64,000 nucleotides of DNA from assembly GCA_000727475.1 (NCBI GenBank), contig KL647296.1:1673029-1737028 (forward strand), written 5' to 3'. A program made the translations under genes and the position numbers. The notes under the pieces are model-generated. The model searched no databases and was not told where the DNA came from. It was given only the letters and a program-made list of their open reading frames with translations. The stretch comes from Sarcocystis neurona. Lineage: Eukaryota > Apicomplexa > Conoidasida > Eucoccidiorida > Sarcocystidae. Positions 24,801-34,976 of the stretch are shown here, in pieces. The stretch's first letter is position 1; each line of letters starts with the position of its first letter.

Positions 24801-27222
24801 CAGTAGCTGCAGCAGCCGCTCTTCCGGTACGACAGGGTGATGCAGCGCAAGCAGCAGTCGCAGCACCAGCAGAGGCAGCAACAGTAGAAGCAGCAATAGT
24901 AGAAGCAGCAACAGTAGAAGCAGCAGCAGTAGAGGCAGCAGAAGCAGCAGCAGCAGAAGCAGCAGCAGTAGCAGCAGCAGTAGAAGCAGCAGCGGTAGCA
25001 GCAGCAGTAGAAGCAGCAGCAGTGCAAACAGCAGCAGCGAGCAAACCCCCCGCTGCTGCAGTGGTTCTTGACGGTGCCTTGCTTCTACTGCGGAGGCAAC
25101 TTCGCAGCCGGCGCTTTCTAACGCTGCCACACACGGATTTTTCTGCAGAGCCCGGGCAACAGCAGCAATGCGAGACGCAGCTGCCGCTGCTAGAAAGACA
25201 AGCTTCTTCATCTGCCAGCAGCCGTGCAGCGACTGCTCTTGCATCTGGAATCCAGACAGACAACGGGAAAGGTTTCTCTTTGCTGCAGTTGCTGCTGCTG
25301 TTGGTGCTGCAGTTGCTACACCAGTTGCTGCTGGTGCTGTTGATCGTGCTGCCGCTGCAGAAGCGCCTTAGGGAGACGTTATTCGGGCCCCCGCAGACGT
25401 CGCGGTCGCTGAGGTTTCCCTCACCCCTGCCGCTGCTGCTGTGGACGTTGGTGCTGCCGCTGCTGCTGCTGCTGTTGCTGCTCCTGCGGCTGTTTCTGCT
25501 GCTGCTGTTGCTGCCGCTGCTGTTGCTGCTGCTGCTGCTCCTGTGAGGACCAGACTGCTCTTCGTCACCTGCCCACAGACGAGGGGGCAGCCAATACCAA
25601 CTGCTGCGCCGGCGGGGGCGTGCCGCTCGCTGTTCCTCGCTGATGCTCCTGCTGCTCTGCTGCTGCTGTTTCTCCACGGGTTCCACACCGTTTAAATCAT
25701 TCCCGCCGCTCCGCAGCACCTTGCAGCTCCTGCTGCCAAGGCTCCTTTTCCTTCTGCCGCTGGTGCTCCAGCCGTTCCCGCTGCCGCTGTTGCTGCTGCT
25801 GCTACAAGTGTCACGCGCCTCCCCAATCCGGCTGCTGCTCTTGCTGCAGCTGCTGTTGCTGCTCTTGCTGAGCGCAGCAAGGGGATGGCTCCTGCTGTTG
25901 GTGCTGCACAAAACGCAGCTCTGCGGCAGCTCCAGCGGAGGTAGCGGCCAGCAGCAGGCTGGCGACTGAGAACAGCAAACAATCCGTACGCCAGCCCTGC
26001 TGGTGTTGCTGCTGTTGCAGTCTGTCTCTCCCCCACATATGCTGCAGCAGTCGCGCACCAAATTCTTGCCGCCACCGCGGCCACCCCATCTGCATGCTGT
26101 CCTGCTGCTGCTGCGTCTGCTCCTGCTACTTCTTCTGTCTCTGTTTCTGCTGTGGCTGCATGCGGCCGCTTGTCCACGCCACGCCCAGAAGAAGCCACCG
26201 TCTTGCAGCAGCTCCTCCACCTGGGCGCTATCTTCTTGCTCTTCTATCTGCTGCTCCGGCCTCTGCGGCTGGCCCTTCGTGTGCAGCTGCGGCTTCAACT
26301 GCTGCATCTGATGCTCTGGATGCCGCACTTGCCGCTCCTGCGGTTGCTGCTGCATCTGCTGTTGCTGCTGTTCCTGCGCTTGCAGCTGCTCCTGCTCCTG
26401 TTGCTGTCCCTGGGCTCCCAGCTGCTCTTGGTGTTGCTGCTGCCCCTCCTGGAGGTCCTGCCTCGGCTGACGCTGCCGTTTCTGCTCTCGCGGCTGCTTT
26501 TGTTGTTGCGGCGGCCTCTGTTGTTGCTGCCGGCGCTGTTGTTGGTGCTGCTCTTGCTGTTGCACTGGCTTGTCGTCTGGGGCAGCAGCCAGAGGGCGCG
26601 CCGCTTCCTGCTTTACCTGCGGACCTGCTGCTGCTCGCACCTCAGCTGTCCCTCCTCCTGTTTCTCTATGTGCGGTAGCGTCTCTCTCACGCGCGGCTAT
26701 CCTTCGTCCTGTTGCTGCTGCTTCTTCCTCTCTCTGTCTCCATGCGGTAGGCGTCTTCCTTGCTGCTGCTGCTGCTGTTGCACGTCCCTCTCCACCAGTA
26801 GTAACTGCTGCCCCAGGATTGACACGCTTTAAGCAAATGCCTGCATGCTGGTCGTCTTGCAGCTTCCTCGCGGCTGCTCCCGTGACTCTTGCTGCTGCTG
26901 CTGACCCTGCCGCTGCTGTGTTTCTGTCTTTCCCTGAGGCCGCTGTTCCTCTGCGTAATGCTGCCGCGCTTCCTGGTGCTGCTGCTGGCCGCGCTGCAGT
27001 GGTTATTGCTTTTGACCCTGCTGTTGCTCCTGGTGGCTCAGCTGCTGCTGGCGTAGGTGTCACTGGTGCTGCAGCTGCTTCTTCTTCTACAACAATGTTC
27101 TCGCGTGCACTCGTGCCACCTTCTCCCTTGCATGCTGCGCACGCGTTAGCTGCTGCTGTCCCTGCTTCCTGCTGCTGCTGCTGCTGCTTCGGCGTCTGAG
27201 GCGCAGACGTACTGGCCACTGC
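15878..27222 (-). CDS. Giant Gln/Ala/Ser-rich open region, probably internal part of the WD40 protein
   Basis: A single minus-strand frame is open over this span and is the frame that enters the WD40 exons. Much of it is repeat-encoded Ala, Gln and Ser and proves little. Non-repetitive islands in this frame support coding: VEELLQDGGFFWAWRGQ (about 26.2 kb), KPFPLSVWIPDARAVAARLL (25.2-25.3 kb), RNVDKLATWTDALMQGML (23.4 kb), RRVLQTWLGELDDEEEN and AWRDVLRQEEQQQRQQVMRV (20.3-20.6 kb, coiled-coil-like), FGWLMLLTTGSASAAAAVAA (21.5 kb, membrane-like), ATVEDLLINIFATLCDRR (19.05 kb) and EPTLPEFLRVCM (18.5 kb). At 25.8-26.1 kb a different frame looks better (MGWPRWRQEFGARLLQHMWG), so hidden introns or frame changes exist. 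No family is recognised. It may be more than one gene. Confidence 0.5.
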
Positions 27223-30200
27223 CTAAGACGCACTTCCGCTGCTGCTGTGGTTAGTCCTGCCGCTGTTGCTTTTAGCGCCTCTCCCGCTGCGATCCTTCGA
27301 GTCGCTGCTGGTGCTGCCCTCTTTGCTGTCCATGCTGCTGCTGCTACTCTTGCTGCTGCAGCTGCTGAAGGAGAGCGCGTCTTGCTGTTGCGGGTGTTTC
27401 TGCTGCTGCGGCTCACCAACTGCAGCTGATGGCTCCTCCCTGTCTCTCTCTGTCTCCGCGCGTCTCTTCTTCCGGCGACTGCTGCCGCTGCTGCGACCAG
27501 CAGGCGCTACAGCACGGGAAGCAGCCCGCTGCTGCGGATATGCGGCACACCAGCGCTGTTCGACAAATCCCTGTGGACAACTATCCTTTTCCAAGTCTTC
27601 TGTCCTCACCTGCTGAGCTTCGCGCAGGTGCTGCTGTTCCTGCTGCTGCCCAGGGTGCTGCTGCCCTGCACGCTGCTGCTGCTGCTGCTCTGCGTGCTGC
27701 TGCTGCTGCTCTGCACGTTGCGGCAGGTGGCCTGCATGTTGCTCCTGCTGTTGGTCGGGCTGCTGCTGCTGTGGATTCGGCTGCAGCACTTCTAGATAAT
27801 ACTGCTGCTGCGGAGTCAGCTCTTCGACCGCGTGGAGGCACAGGCCGGGCAGCCCCTTTGGTCGCAGCAGATAACGCAGCCGCATGCATCCAACCCCAGC
27901 AGCAGAAGCAGCCCAAATACAACCAGCCCCAGCAGAAGAGCCAGCAGCAGCAGCAGAAGCACCTACAGATCCACAAGCAGCAGCAGCAGCAGACCAACCG
28001 GCGCTAACCCAAGGAACCTGCACAACACGGGCGATAATTTCTTCGGTGTAGCGCTGCGCGGTCTGCGGCGGCGCTGCTCTTCGCCACTTCACAGCAGCAG
28101 CAGCAGCAGCTCGGTCAGCAGCAGCAGCAAGACCTGCGGCCCTTCTGACCTCAGAAGGAAAACAAGCGGCAGGCGTTGCAGGCCGCACCGTGCTCCCCCG
28201 AGCAGCAGCTCGCGGAGAGCCCCCACGTGTACCTGAAGAGAAAGCAGCAGCATGCAGAGCATCAGCAGCAGCGGAAGTCTCCCACGCCGCAACAGCAGTA
28301 ACAGCAGGACGCTGGTCCTTCTCTTGACGTGAAGTGCTACAGCACCTGCCAGCAGCAGCTCTGCAGCCCCCCCTCGCTCTCTTCCTCCTGCTGCTGCCTT
28401 CGCGCGTCCTTCTTGTTCTGCTGCTGCCGCTCCTCTGACTCGTGCTGCTCTGCGTTTTGCCGCTGCAGCTGCTGCTCTGCCTCCTGATACTGCAGCTGCT
28501 GCTCTGCCTCCTGCTGTCGCTGTGCCTGCCGCTGCCGCTCCACGCGTGTCTCCCGTCTTCGACGAAAAGCGAATCGGCAGACAACGGGAAGAGGAGGTCC
28601 ACGCAGAAGACTCGCACGATAAATTTGCCTTCCTTGAGCCGCAAGTGCGCCGCCGTGCCAGCAGCAGCACCGCTCCGCCCGGCTGCTGCAGCACTTTCCG
28701 ATGCTGGTGCTGGGCGCCGCAGAACCGTCGCCGTTGCTGCAACACGTACGGCCAGGGCTTCTCCGCGTGCCGCTGCTGCTGCTGCGGCTCGTTGCGCCAC
28801 TGCAGCACAAGACGTTCCTCCTGCGCCTCGCACGTCTCGCACTCCTGCTGCTGACGCTCCTGCGACTGGGCATCCCACTGCGACTGCGGCTGCTTGGCCT
28901 GCGGCTGGCACGGCAGCTGCTGCTGCTCCTGCTGTTTCTGCAGACTGGCCTGCAGCTACTACTGCGGCTTCTTCGCCCACTGCACCTGCTGCTGCTGCTG
29001 GATCTCCTGCTGTTGCTGCCGCGCCTCCGCATGGGGAGTCCTCACTGGTGGAGTCGGCCCCACCTGGCTGCTCCTCACTCGCCTCCTTCGCTGCTGCCGC
29101 CGCTGCTGACGCTGTTGCGCCTGCTGCCGTCCTCGGTGCCCCTGCCCGCGGAGTTGTTGCTGACGCCGCTGCTGCTGTTGCTGCTGCTGGTGTCACGGTT
29201 GCTGCTTCGGCTGTTGCTGCAGCTGGGCAGGGAATTGCAGCACGTGGAGAAGTGCACTTGCGAAGAAAAACGCTGCTCGCAGTCTCTCCTCTTCGATCTC
29301 GCCCGCCAGGCGTCGCTGCTTGTGGTGGCTCTGCTGGTGCCCTCATGCCGCTGCCTGCTGCTGCTGCTGCGCGCGTTGCTGCATCTTTTTTTGCTGCTGC
29401 TGCTGCTGCTGGTGCTGCTGCTGCTACGACTGCGGATCCTTCTGTCGCTTGGCTGGCTGGCCCTGCTGTTGATCGTCCTGTTCCAGCTGTCTCTGCCGTT
29501 GCTGCTGAAGCACGTAGCTGTACGCCTTGTGCTGCTGCTGCCGCTCTTCGATGCTGTGCTGCTGCTGCCGCGGCGGGACTTCCCCGTCCTGCTGCATCTG
29601 CTTCCTGCTGCGTCCCGTTGACCACCTCCTCTTCTGTAGCGGCTGCTGCTGCTGGAAGCGGATGAAGCTGAGGAAGAAAGACATGAATACGCTGCCCTGC
29701 AGCAGCAGCACCCGTGGAGAGAGATGAGCGGGGCTCCAACGCAGAGAGGCAAGCAGCAGGCAGCTGCTGCTGTCTCGTCTTACTTCGCGTCTGCTGCTGC
29801 TTCATGCCGCTGTGCGCCCTTACGCTGTCGTTGCCCTTTTTCAAACAGCTGCTCCTGCTGCTGTTGAGCCGGTAAAGCAAGTGCCACCTGATGCGCACTC
29901 CAGCCGCTGCTTGGGCGCTGCTGGCGCTGCAGCAATCCCCGACAGAGAATTCGCAGCAGCAGCAACTTCTGCTGCTGCTGCTGGGGCAGCACGTCAGCGC
30001 CGAGAAAAAATCCGACGGCACGTCTCGGTGCCGCTCCGCCGTGCTGCTGCTGCAATTCCTGAACGTGCTGCAGGCGCTGCTGCCCCGGCCGCAGCACGGA
30101 CTGCTGCTGCAGCTCTTGCTCTTGTTGGCGAAGATTCTGCTGCTGCTGCTGCTGTCGTGCGTGCTGCTGCCATGGCTGCTGCAAGTAATGCTGCTGCTCC

Positions 30201-33200
30201 TCCTAAAAGATTTGTTGCTGCAGCCGCTTGTGGGGTAGCAGCAGCAACAGCCGCACGCGTCGTCGCCAGCGGCGGACTGCACACGTTTTGCCCGTTCTAC
30301 GTGCGGCCGTGGTTTGCTGCTGCTGTTGCTGCACCGTGTTGCGTCTCCTGCTGCTGCTGCTGCGTGCGCGGCAAAGCCAGCGTCAAAACAAAGAGCCTTC
30401 CATAGTAGAGGACTCTCGGTTGCCCAGCAGAAATGCCGGCAAACAGCAGCAACAGCAAGCAGCTCTGCTGCCTGCAAGCAACCCAGCACCTGCACCAGCA
30501 GCGGATGCGGCAGCAGCAGAAGCGGCGGTTGCCCTCCCGCAGCGGCAGCAGCGCCGGCAGCAGCAGCCAACGAGACTCGGTTCACGTCACATAGAGACGG
30601 TGGAGACGCGCCAGCAAAGGAAGTAGGAGACAGCAAAACAGAAGAAGAAACGTCCAACACCAAGTGGTCCCTTTCCACGTCTGCAGCAGCAGCCCAGGCG
30701 CCCCCTGCTCTCTCCGGGGCACAACCTGCAGCTGCTGAAACAGCAGTCGTGTTGCTTGCAGCGACAATACTACATGCATCAGGAGCAGTATCAAAAGCCC
30801 CAGCCGAAGCAGAAGCCGGAGCCGCAGCAGCTGAAGCAGCAGCAGCAGCAGCCGCAGTGCCCGCAGCAGGAGCGCTGGTGTGAGGCTGGGAATCGGCAGC
30901 AGAAACGCTTATATGTTTCTTCTCTGTCTTCCGTACTGCAGCAGCAGCAGGCGCCGTAGCTGCGCTGCACACGAGCGCACCAGCAGCTGCTGCTGCGTGC
31001 CAACCCGCAGCTGCTGCAGCAGGCGGAGCAGCAGCTGCAACAGCAGCAGCAGCAGGATCGGCGTCGCACTCAATAGCACCAGGTGCAGCTGCATCGGCAG
31101 CAGCACGTGCTGCAGCAGGAACAGCTGCACCGGCCGTTGTAACCGAAACAGCAACAGCCGCAGGTGTGTGAGTCAGAGCAGCAGCAAATCGTTCGGCAGC
31201 AGCAACAGCAAAGCTACCATCATCGACTGCAGCCAAGCGTTCTGTTGCACCAGCAGCCGCACGAATATCTGCGCAAGGCACGGCGTTGCCGACAGCGTGG
31301 GCAAGTGCAGCACGAGCAGCTTCTTCCGCTGCCTCCGCAGGACGCGCAGCAGCAGCAGCAGACTCAGAGGCTGGGAACCGAGAAACGGTGGCAGCAGAGG
31401 TCGAGCAGGAAGCGCAAGAATACACAGCAGCAGCAGTGGACACACGTGCTGCGGTAGAAGAAGCAGCAGGGACAGAAGTAACTGTCGGTGCCGCATCTGC
31501 AAAAGATGAGGGAGCAGGACGTGCGGGAGACGCAGCAGGTGATGGGACAGCAGCAGAAGTAGCATCTGACGCAGAAGCCAAAGCAGCACCTGCTGTCCCG
31601 GAACCATTAGCGGCAGCAGCAGCAGCTGCTGCCGCAGCAGTCGTTTCTTCGAGAGGTGAGGCAGCTGCTCTTGCCGCACTAGCGCGGCATACAATAGCAG
31701 CGAACCTCTCGGGAGCCGCACCAGCCGACTCCCGAGAAGCAGCAGAAGCAGCAGCAGCGGCAGCAGCGGGAGGCGGGACCCGTGCAGCAGGAGGACGCGA
31801 AGAAAAACGACGCGACGGAGAAGGCAGACGGGAAGAAGCAGCAGCAGCAGCAGAAAAGCAAGGACAAGCAGCAGATGCAGAAGAAGGAGGAGCAGCACGA
31901 GCATTCCACGGAAACGCAGCAGAGACGGAAAGAGTCGCAGTAGCAGTGCGAAGAACAGGACCACTAGTGGGAGGAGCAGCAAGAGCAGTAGCAGGGAGAA
32001 CAGCAGCCGGAGCAGAGGTGGTCGGAGCAGAAGCAGATATTCGTGCATGTACGGCGCCCTGGCAGCAATTCTTCTGCTGCAGAAGCACGCCAGGTGGCTC
32101 ACCGTATCCCCCCAGGGACGCCACTGTGTCTGCTGTAGCCCGTGGGCGCAACCTGCTGCTGTAGCAGGGCCCTCCTTCTAACGCAGCAGAAGATGAGGAA
32201 GAGGAATAGCACGGGGAGGGCAGAGACGCAGGAGACGGCAGCAATGAATTTGAAAAAGTCACGGAAGTGACACCGCCGGAGACATACGCACCCTCCACAC
32301 CGGCCGCACAACAGCAGGAAGCAGGAATCGCCGTACGACCGGCGCGTGTTCGGTGTGGGGTGGGGCGATGCTTCCGGCGTGGTGGGTCAGAGCCCGTCTC
32401 GTTTCCTGCCGTATCTGGACACCGCGTCGCAGCAGCCGTCGCATGCTTCTTCCCTGCAGCAAGAGCGTCTCCTGCCGGCTGCCGTCGCCATTGCCACGCG
32501 TCGCATGTGCTACTGGTGCTCCTCATGCGGCTGCAATCTGCTGCGCTGCTGCTGTTGGCAGTCGCGCTGTCGCCGTTACCACGGCCCCGGCGGCTGCTCC
32601 TGCAGATGCAGCTGCTCTGTACTCCCACACCGCCGCTGCTAGCCCTGCTTACCTTGCTGTCTGGGATACTCGTTCTCCTGCAGCTGCGCGTCTTTCTACT
32701 GCTGCTGCTGCCGGTGCTGCTCCTGGGCCAAGGGCGCGGCATGATGCGGTCCTTTTGGGTCCTGCTGGTCCTGCAGCTGCCGCCGCTGACGCACGTGCTG
32801 CTGCTCCTCGGACTTCTGCTGGAGCTCAGACACCCGCTGCAGCGCCAGATGCCGCTACTCCTGCTGCTGCACTTGTTGCTGTACTTGCTGCTGCTGCTGC
32901 CGCTCCACGTCGCCGAAAAAGTGGAGGCGCATTTGGACAAGTAGATCGAAGAAGAGAGAGGCTGCAGCGGAGAGCTGTTCGCTCGTAAAAATTCTCTCCT
33001 TCTCGTCAGCCACCCGCTGCTGCAGGTGCGGCTCCTCCTACTGCTGCGATTCACTGCAACAAGACTTGCTGTCTGCGACGCTGGTGCAACCACTCGGCTC
33101 GTATAGACCCGCGCAGCTACTGCCGCTGCTGCTGCAGCCGCCGTGTGGAGAGCGTGTCTTGTTGCTTGCTCAACAGATGTGACTGCTGCTGCTGTTGATG

Positions 33201-34461
33201 GTGGTGCTGCCGGTGACGCGGTTGACCCTGCTGCAGCAGGAGCGACGTGTACTGCAGCATCAGCAGCAAGAAAAATGGGGCACGCCGCTGAAGCAGCACC
33301 ACGAGCTGAATGATCTTCCAGGAGAGACGGAGCTGCTGCTGCAGCAGCAGGGTCGGCAGCAGCAGCAGCAGCGTCCGCAGCAGCAGCAGAGTCGGCAGCA
33401 GCAGCAGCAGCAGAGTCGGCAGCAGCAGCGGCAGCGTCGGCAGCAGCAGCGGCAGCGTCGGCAGCAGCAACGGCGGCAAACTCGGTAGCAGCAGCGGCGG
33501 CGAAGTCGGTAGCAGCAGCGACGAAGTCGGTAGCAGGAGCAGAAGCCGCAAGAGACGCAGGAGCTGTAGCTGTGAGGGAAACGCGGGAGTGCAAAGAAGC
33601 CGAAGAACTGGGACGAGAGAGACACACGGGAGAGCAGAAGCAGCTCGAGTACGCAGATTCAAACGCCAGCGATGCCGCTGAGTCTCCTGCTGCGACGCTT
33701 GCTGCATCCCCGAATCCTCCTCCGTCCGAAGTGCGCGCTCCCCACCCGCTGCTCCTGCTGCTTCCGCTGCTGCTGCTGATGTTGCTTCCGCTGTTGTTGC
33801 TGCTTCCGCTGCTGTTGCCGCTTCCGCCGCCGCTGCTGCTGCTGCTTCCGTTGCTGTTGCTTCTTCCGCTGCTGCTGCTGCTGCTTCCGCTGCTGCTGCT
33901 GCTGCTTCCGCTGCTGCCGACACGCTGCACAGCCGTTTTTAACATTGCTGCTGCTTCTTTTCCTGCGGTGACTGCTGCCTTCCGCAGCGCAGGTGCAGCG
34001 GCACTTCCACCTACTGAGGAAGACGCTGTATTACCTGGCATTGCTCGGCCTGCCGCGGTGCGGCTTGCACCTTTTTGTGCTGCTGTTGCTGCTGCTGTCC
34101 CCGCCGACGCGTCTGCTGCTGCCGCCGCGGGTCGCGTGTCCGCGGCTCGCGTGGCCGCTGCTATTCTCACCGAGGGCCGCGCGGTTGGCGTTGCTGCCGC
34201 CGCTGCTGCTACTTCTGCTCGAGACGCTGTTGCAGCATTTGCTGGCGCGTCAGCTGCTGGTGCTGCCGCGAAGGCCGCTCCCTCGGCGGCTGCTGCTTCT
34301 GCTAGAGAGGCTGCCGCTGCAGCTGCTATTTCTGCCCCACATGCTTGTCTTTCTGCAGAAGCAGTCGTCGGCAGGGTAGAGCTGCACGTTGCTTTAGCCA
34401 TCTCTCGGCCCTCAACAACCCCACACGCAGTCGTTGCAAGAGCTGCTGCTGCTGGCGCCAT
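27223..34461 (-). CDS. F-box-containing CAG-rich region, probable N-terminal half of the F-box/WD40 protein
   Basis: The F-box binds SKP1 and makes a protein the substrate receptor of an SCF ubiquitin ligase. At about 30.525-30.385 kb, minus strand, the sequence reads LPHPLLVQVLGCLQAAELLA, then VCRHFCWATESPLLWKALC. This matches the F-box pattern (LP..LL..IL..L....L.....VC..W......LW..L). A following IRWHLLYRLN at about 29.9 kb resembles the Trp/Tyr segment often found after an F-box. Further coherent islands: KFIVRVFCVDLLFPLSADSL (28.6 kb), TAQRYTEEIIARVVQV (28.05 kb) and RLRYLLRPKGLPGLCLHAVE (27.85 kb). The frame is the same as that of the WD40 exons 15 kb downstream but contains TAG at 27225-27223. 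ATG 34461 is only one possible start. The 30.6-32.4 kb part is CTG on the sense strand and may be intron. Confidence 0.5.
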   Translation of the reverse strand: MAPAAAALATTACGVVEGREMAKATCSSTLPTTASAERQACGAEIAAAAAASLAEAAAAEGAAFAAAPAADAPANAATASRAEVAAAAAATPTARPSVRIAAATRAADTRPAAAAADASAGTAAATAAQKGASRTAAGRAMPGNTASSSVGGSAAAPALRKAAVTAGKEAAAMLKTAVQRVGSSGSSSSSSGSSSSSSGRSNSNGSSSSSGGGSGNSSGSSNNSGSNISSSSGSSRSSGWGARTSDGGGFGDAASVAAGDSAASLAFESAYSSCFCSPVCLSRPSSSASLHSRVSLTATAPASLAASAPATDFVAAATDFAAAAATEFAAVAAADAAAAAADAAAAAADSAAAAAADSAAAADAAAAAADPAAAAAAPSLLEDHSARGAASAACPIFLAADAAVHVAPAAAGSTASPAAPPSTAAAVTSVEQATRHALHTAAAAAAAVAARVYTSRVVAPASQTASLVAVNRSSRRSRTCSSGWLTRRREFLRANSSPLQPLSSSIYLSKCASTFSATWSGSSSSKYSNKCSSRSSGIWRCSGCLSSSRSPRSSSTCVSGGSCRTSRTQKDRIMPRPWPRSSTGSSSSRKTRSCRRTSIPDSKVSRASSGGVGVQSSCICRSSRRGRGNGDSATANSSSAADCSRMRSTSSTCDAWQWRRQPAGDALAAGKKHATAAATRCPDTAGNETGSDPPRRKHRPTPHRTRAGRTAIPASCCCAAGVEGAYVSGGVTSVTFSNSLLPSPASLPSPCYSSSSSSAALEGGPCYSSRLRPRATADTVASLGGYGEPPGVLLQQKNCCQGAVHARISASAPTTSAPAAVLPATALAAPPTSGPVLRTATATLSVSAAFPWNARAAPPSSASAACPCFSAAAAASSRLPSPSRRFSSRPPAARVPPPAAAAAAASAASRESAGAAPERFAAIVCRASAARAAASPLEETTAAAAAAAAAANGSGTAGAALASASDATSAAVPSPAASPARPAPSSFADAAPTVTSVPAASSTAARVSTAAAVYSCASCSTSAATVSRFPASESAAAAARPAEAAEEAARAALAHAVGNAVPCADIRAAAGATERLAAVDDGSFAVAAAERFAAALTHTPAAVAVSVTTAGAAVPAAARAAADAAAPGAIECDADPAAAAVAAAAPPAAAAAGWHAAAAAGALVCSAATAPAAAAVRKTEKKHISVSAADSQPHTSAPAAGTAAAAAAASAAAAPASASAGAFDTAPDACSIVAASNTTAVSAAAGCAPERAGGAWAAAADVERDHLVLDVSSSVLLSPTSFAGASPPSLCDVNRVSLAAAAGAAAAAGGQPPLLLLPHPLLVQVLGCLQAAELLAVAAVCRHFCWATESPLLWKALCFDAGFAAHAAAAAGDATRCSNSSSKPRPHVERAKRVQSAAGDDACGCCCCYPTSGCSNKSFRRSSSITCSSHGSSTHDSSSSSRIFANKSKSCSSSPCCGRGSSACSTFRNCSSSTAERHRDVPSDFFSALTCCPSSSSRSCCCCEFSVGDCCSASSAQAAAGVRIRWHLLYRLNSSRSSCLKKGNDSVRAHSGMKQQQTRSKTRQQQLPAACLSALEPRSSLSTGAAAAGQRIHVFLPQLHPLPAAAAATEEEVVNGTQQEADAAGRGSPAAAAAAQHRRAAAAAQGVQLRASAATAETAGTGRSTAGPASQATEGSAVVAAAAPAAAAAAKKDAATRAAAAAGSGMRAPAEPPQAATPGGRDRRGETASSVFLRKCTSPRAAIPCPAAATAEAATVTPAAATAAAASATTPRAGAPRTAAGATASAAAAAAKEASEEQPGGADSTSEDSPCGGAAATAGDPAAAAGAVGEEAAVVAAGQSAETAGAAAAAVPAAGQAAAVAVGCPVAGASAAGVRDVRGAGGTSCAAVAQRAAAAAAARGEALAVRVAATATVLRRPAPASESAAAAGRSGAAAGTAAHLRLKEGKFIVRVFCVDLLFPLSADSLFVEDGRHAWSGSGRHSDSRRQSSSCSIRRQSSSCSGKTQSSTSQRSGSSRTRRTREGSSRRKRARGGCRAAAGRCCSTSRQEKDQRPAVTAVAAWETSAAADALHAAAFSSGTRGGSPRAAARGSTVRPATPAACFPSEVRRAAGLAAAADRAAAAAAVKWRRAAPPQTAQRYTEEIIARVVQVPWVSAGWSAAAAACGSVGASAAAAGSSAGAGCIWAASAAGVGCMRLRYLLRPKGLPGLCLHAVEELTPQQQYYLEVLQPNPQQQQPDQQQEQHAGHLPQRAEQQQQHAEQQQQQRAGQQHPGQQQEQQHLREAQQVRTEDLEKDSCPQGFVEQRWCAAYPQQRAASRAVAPAGRSSGSSRRKKRRAETERDREEPSAAVGEPQQQKHPQQQDALSFSSCSSKSSSSSMDSKEGSTSSDSKDRSGRGAKSNSGRTNHSSSGSAS
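32878..33020 (-). CDS. Coding island in a different frame, unknown protein
   Basis: In a frame other than that of the surrounding long open region, the minus strand reads VADEKERIFTSEQLSAAASL followed by FFDLLVQMRLHFFGDVER and a Gln-rich tail ending in a stop. The hydrophobic helical character and low repeat content suggest a real exon. CTGCAG directly upstream of its first codons offers an acceptor. It could belong to the gene whose exons lie at 35-37.7 kb or to the F-box gene. No family recognised. Confidence 0.4.
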
Positions 34462-34976
34462 ATTCTTCCTGTTGTCCGAAGCAGTCCACTGCTGCTGCAG
34501 CAGCTGCTTGCAGCACCTTTCCTCTCTTTGCGACTGCCACGGGCTGCTGCAGCTGCCGCAGCTGCTGCTGAAGAGCAACTCCCGTTGTCCTGCTGCTGCT
34601 TCCTCCTCCACGTGCAGCCGCTGCTGCTGCTGCTGACGTGGCTCCGCTGCTGCCCCGGCTCCCGCTGCTGTTCGACTGCTGCCGCTCGCGCCTGTCTCGC
34701 CGCCGTCTCCTGCCGCAGCTGCGGTCGCTACCCTGCTGCTGGTGCTGCTGCCTCTGCTGCAGCAGCTCTACTTCCGCTGCCGCTGGCGTGTTGCTCCGAG
34801 ACGGCGCGCGGCTGCTGCTGCTGCTGTTGCACCTCAGTACGGAGTTCCGGCTGTTCCTGATTCTGCTGCTGCTGCTCCTTCTGCTGCGGCCGATTCTGCT
34901 GCTGCTGCTGCGACGAAAGAGGAAGTGGAGGAGGATGAGGAGGAGGAGGAGAGGGACGCAACAGTGACTCTATGCT

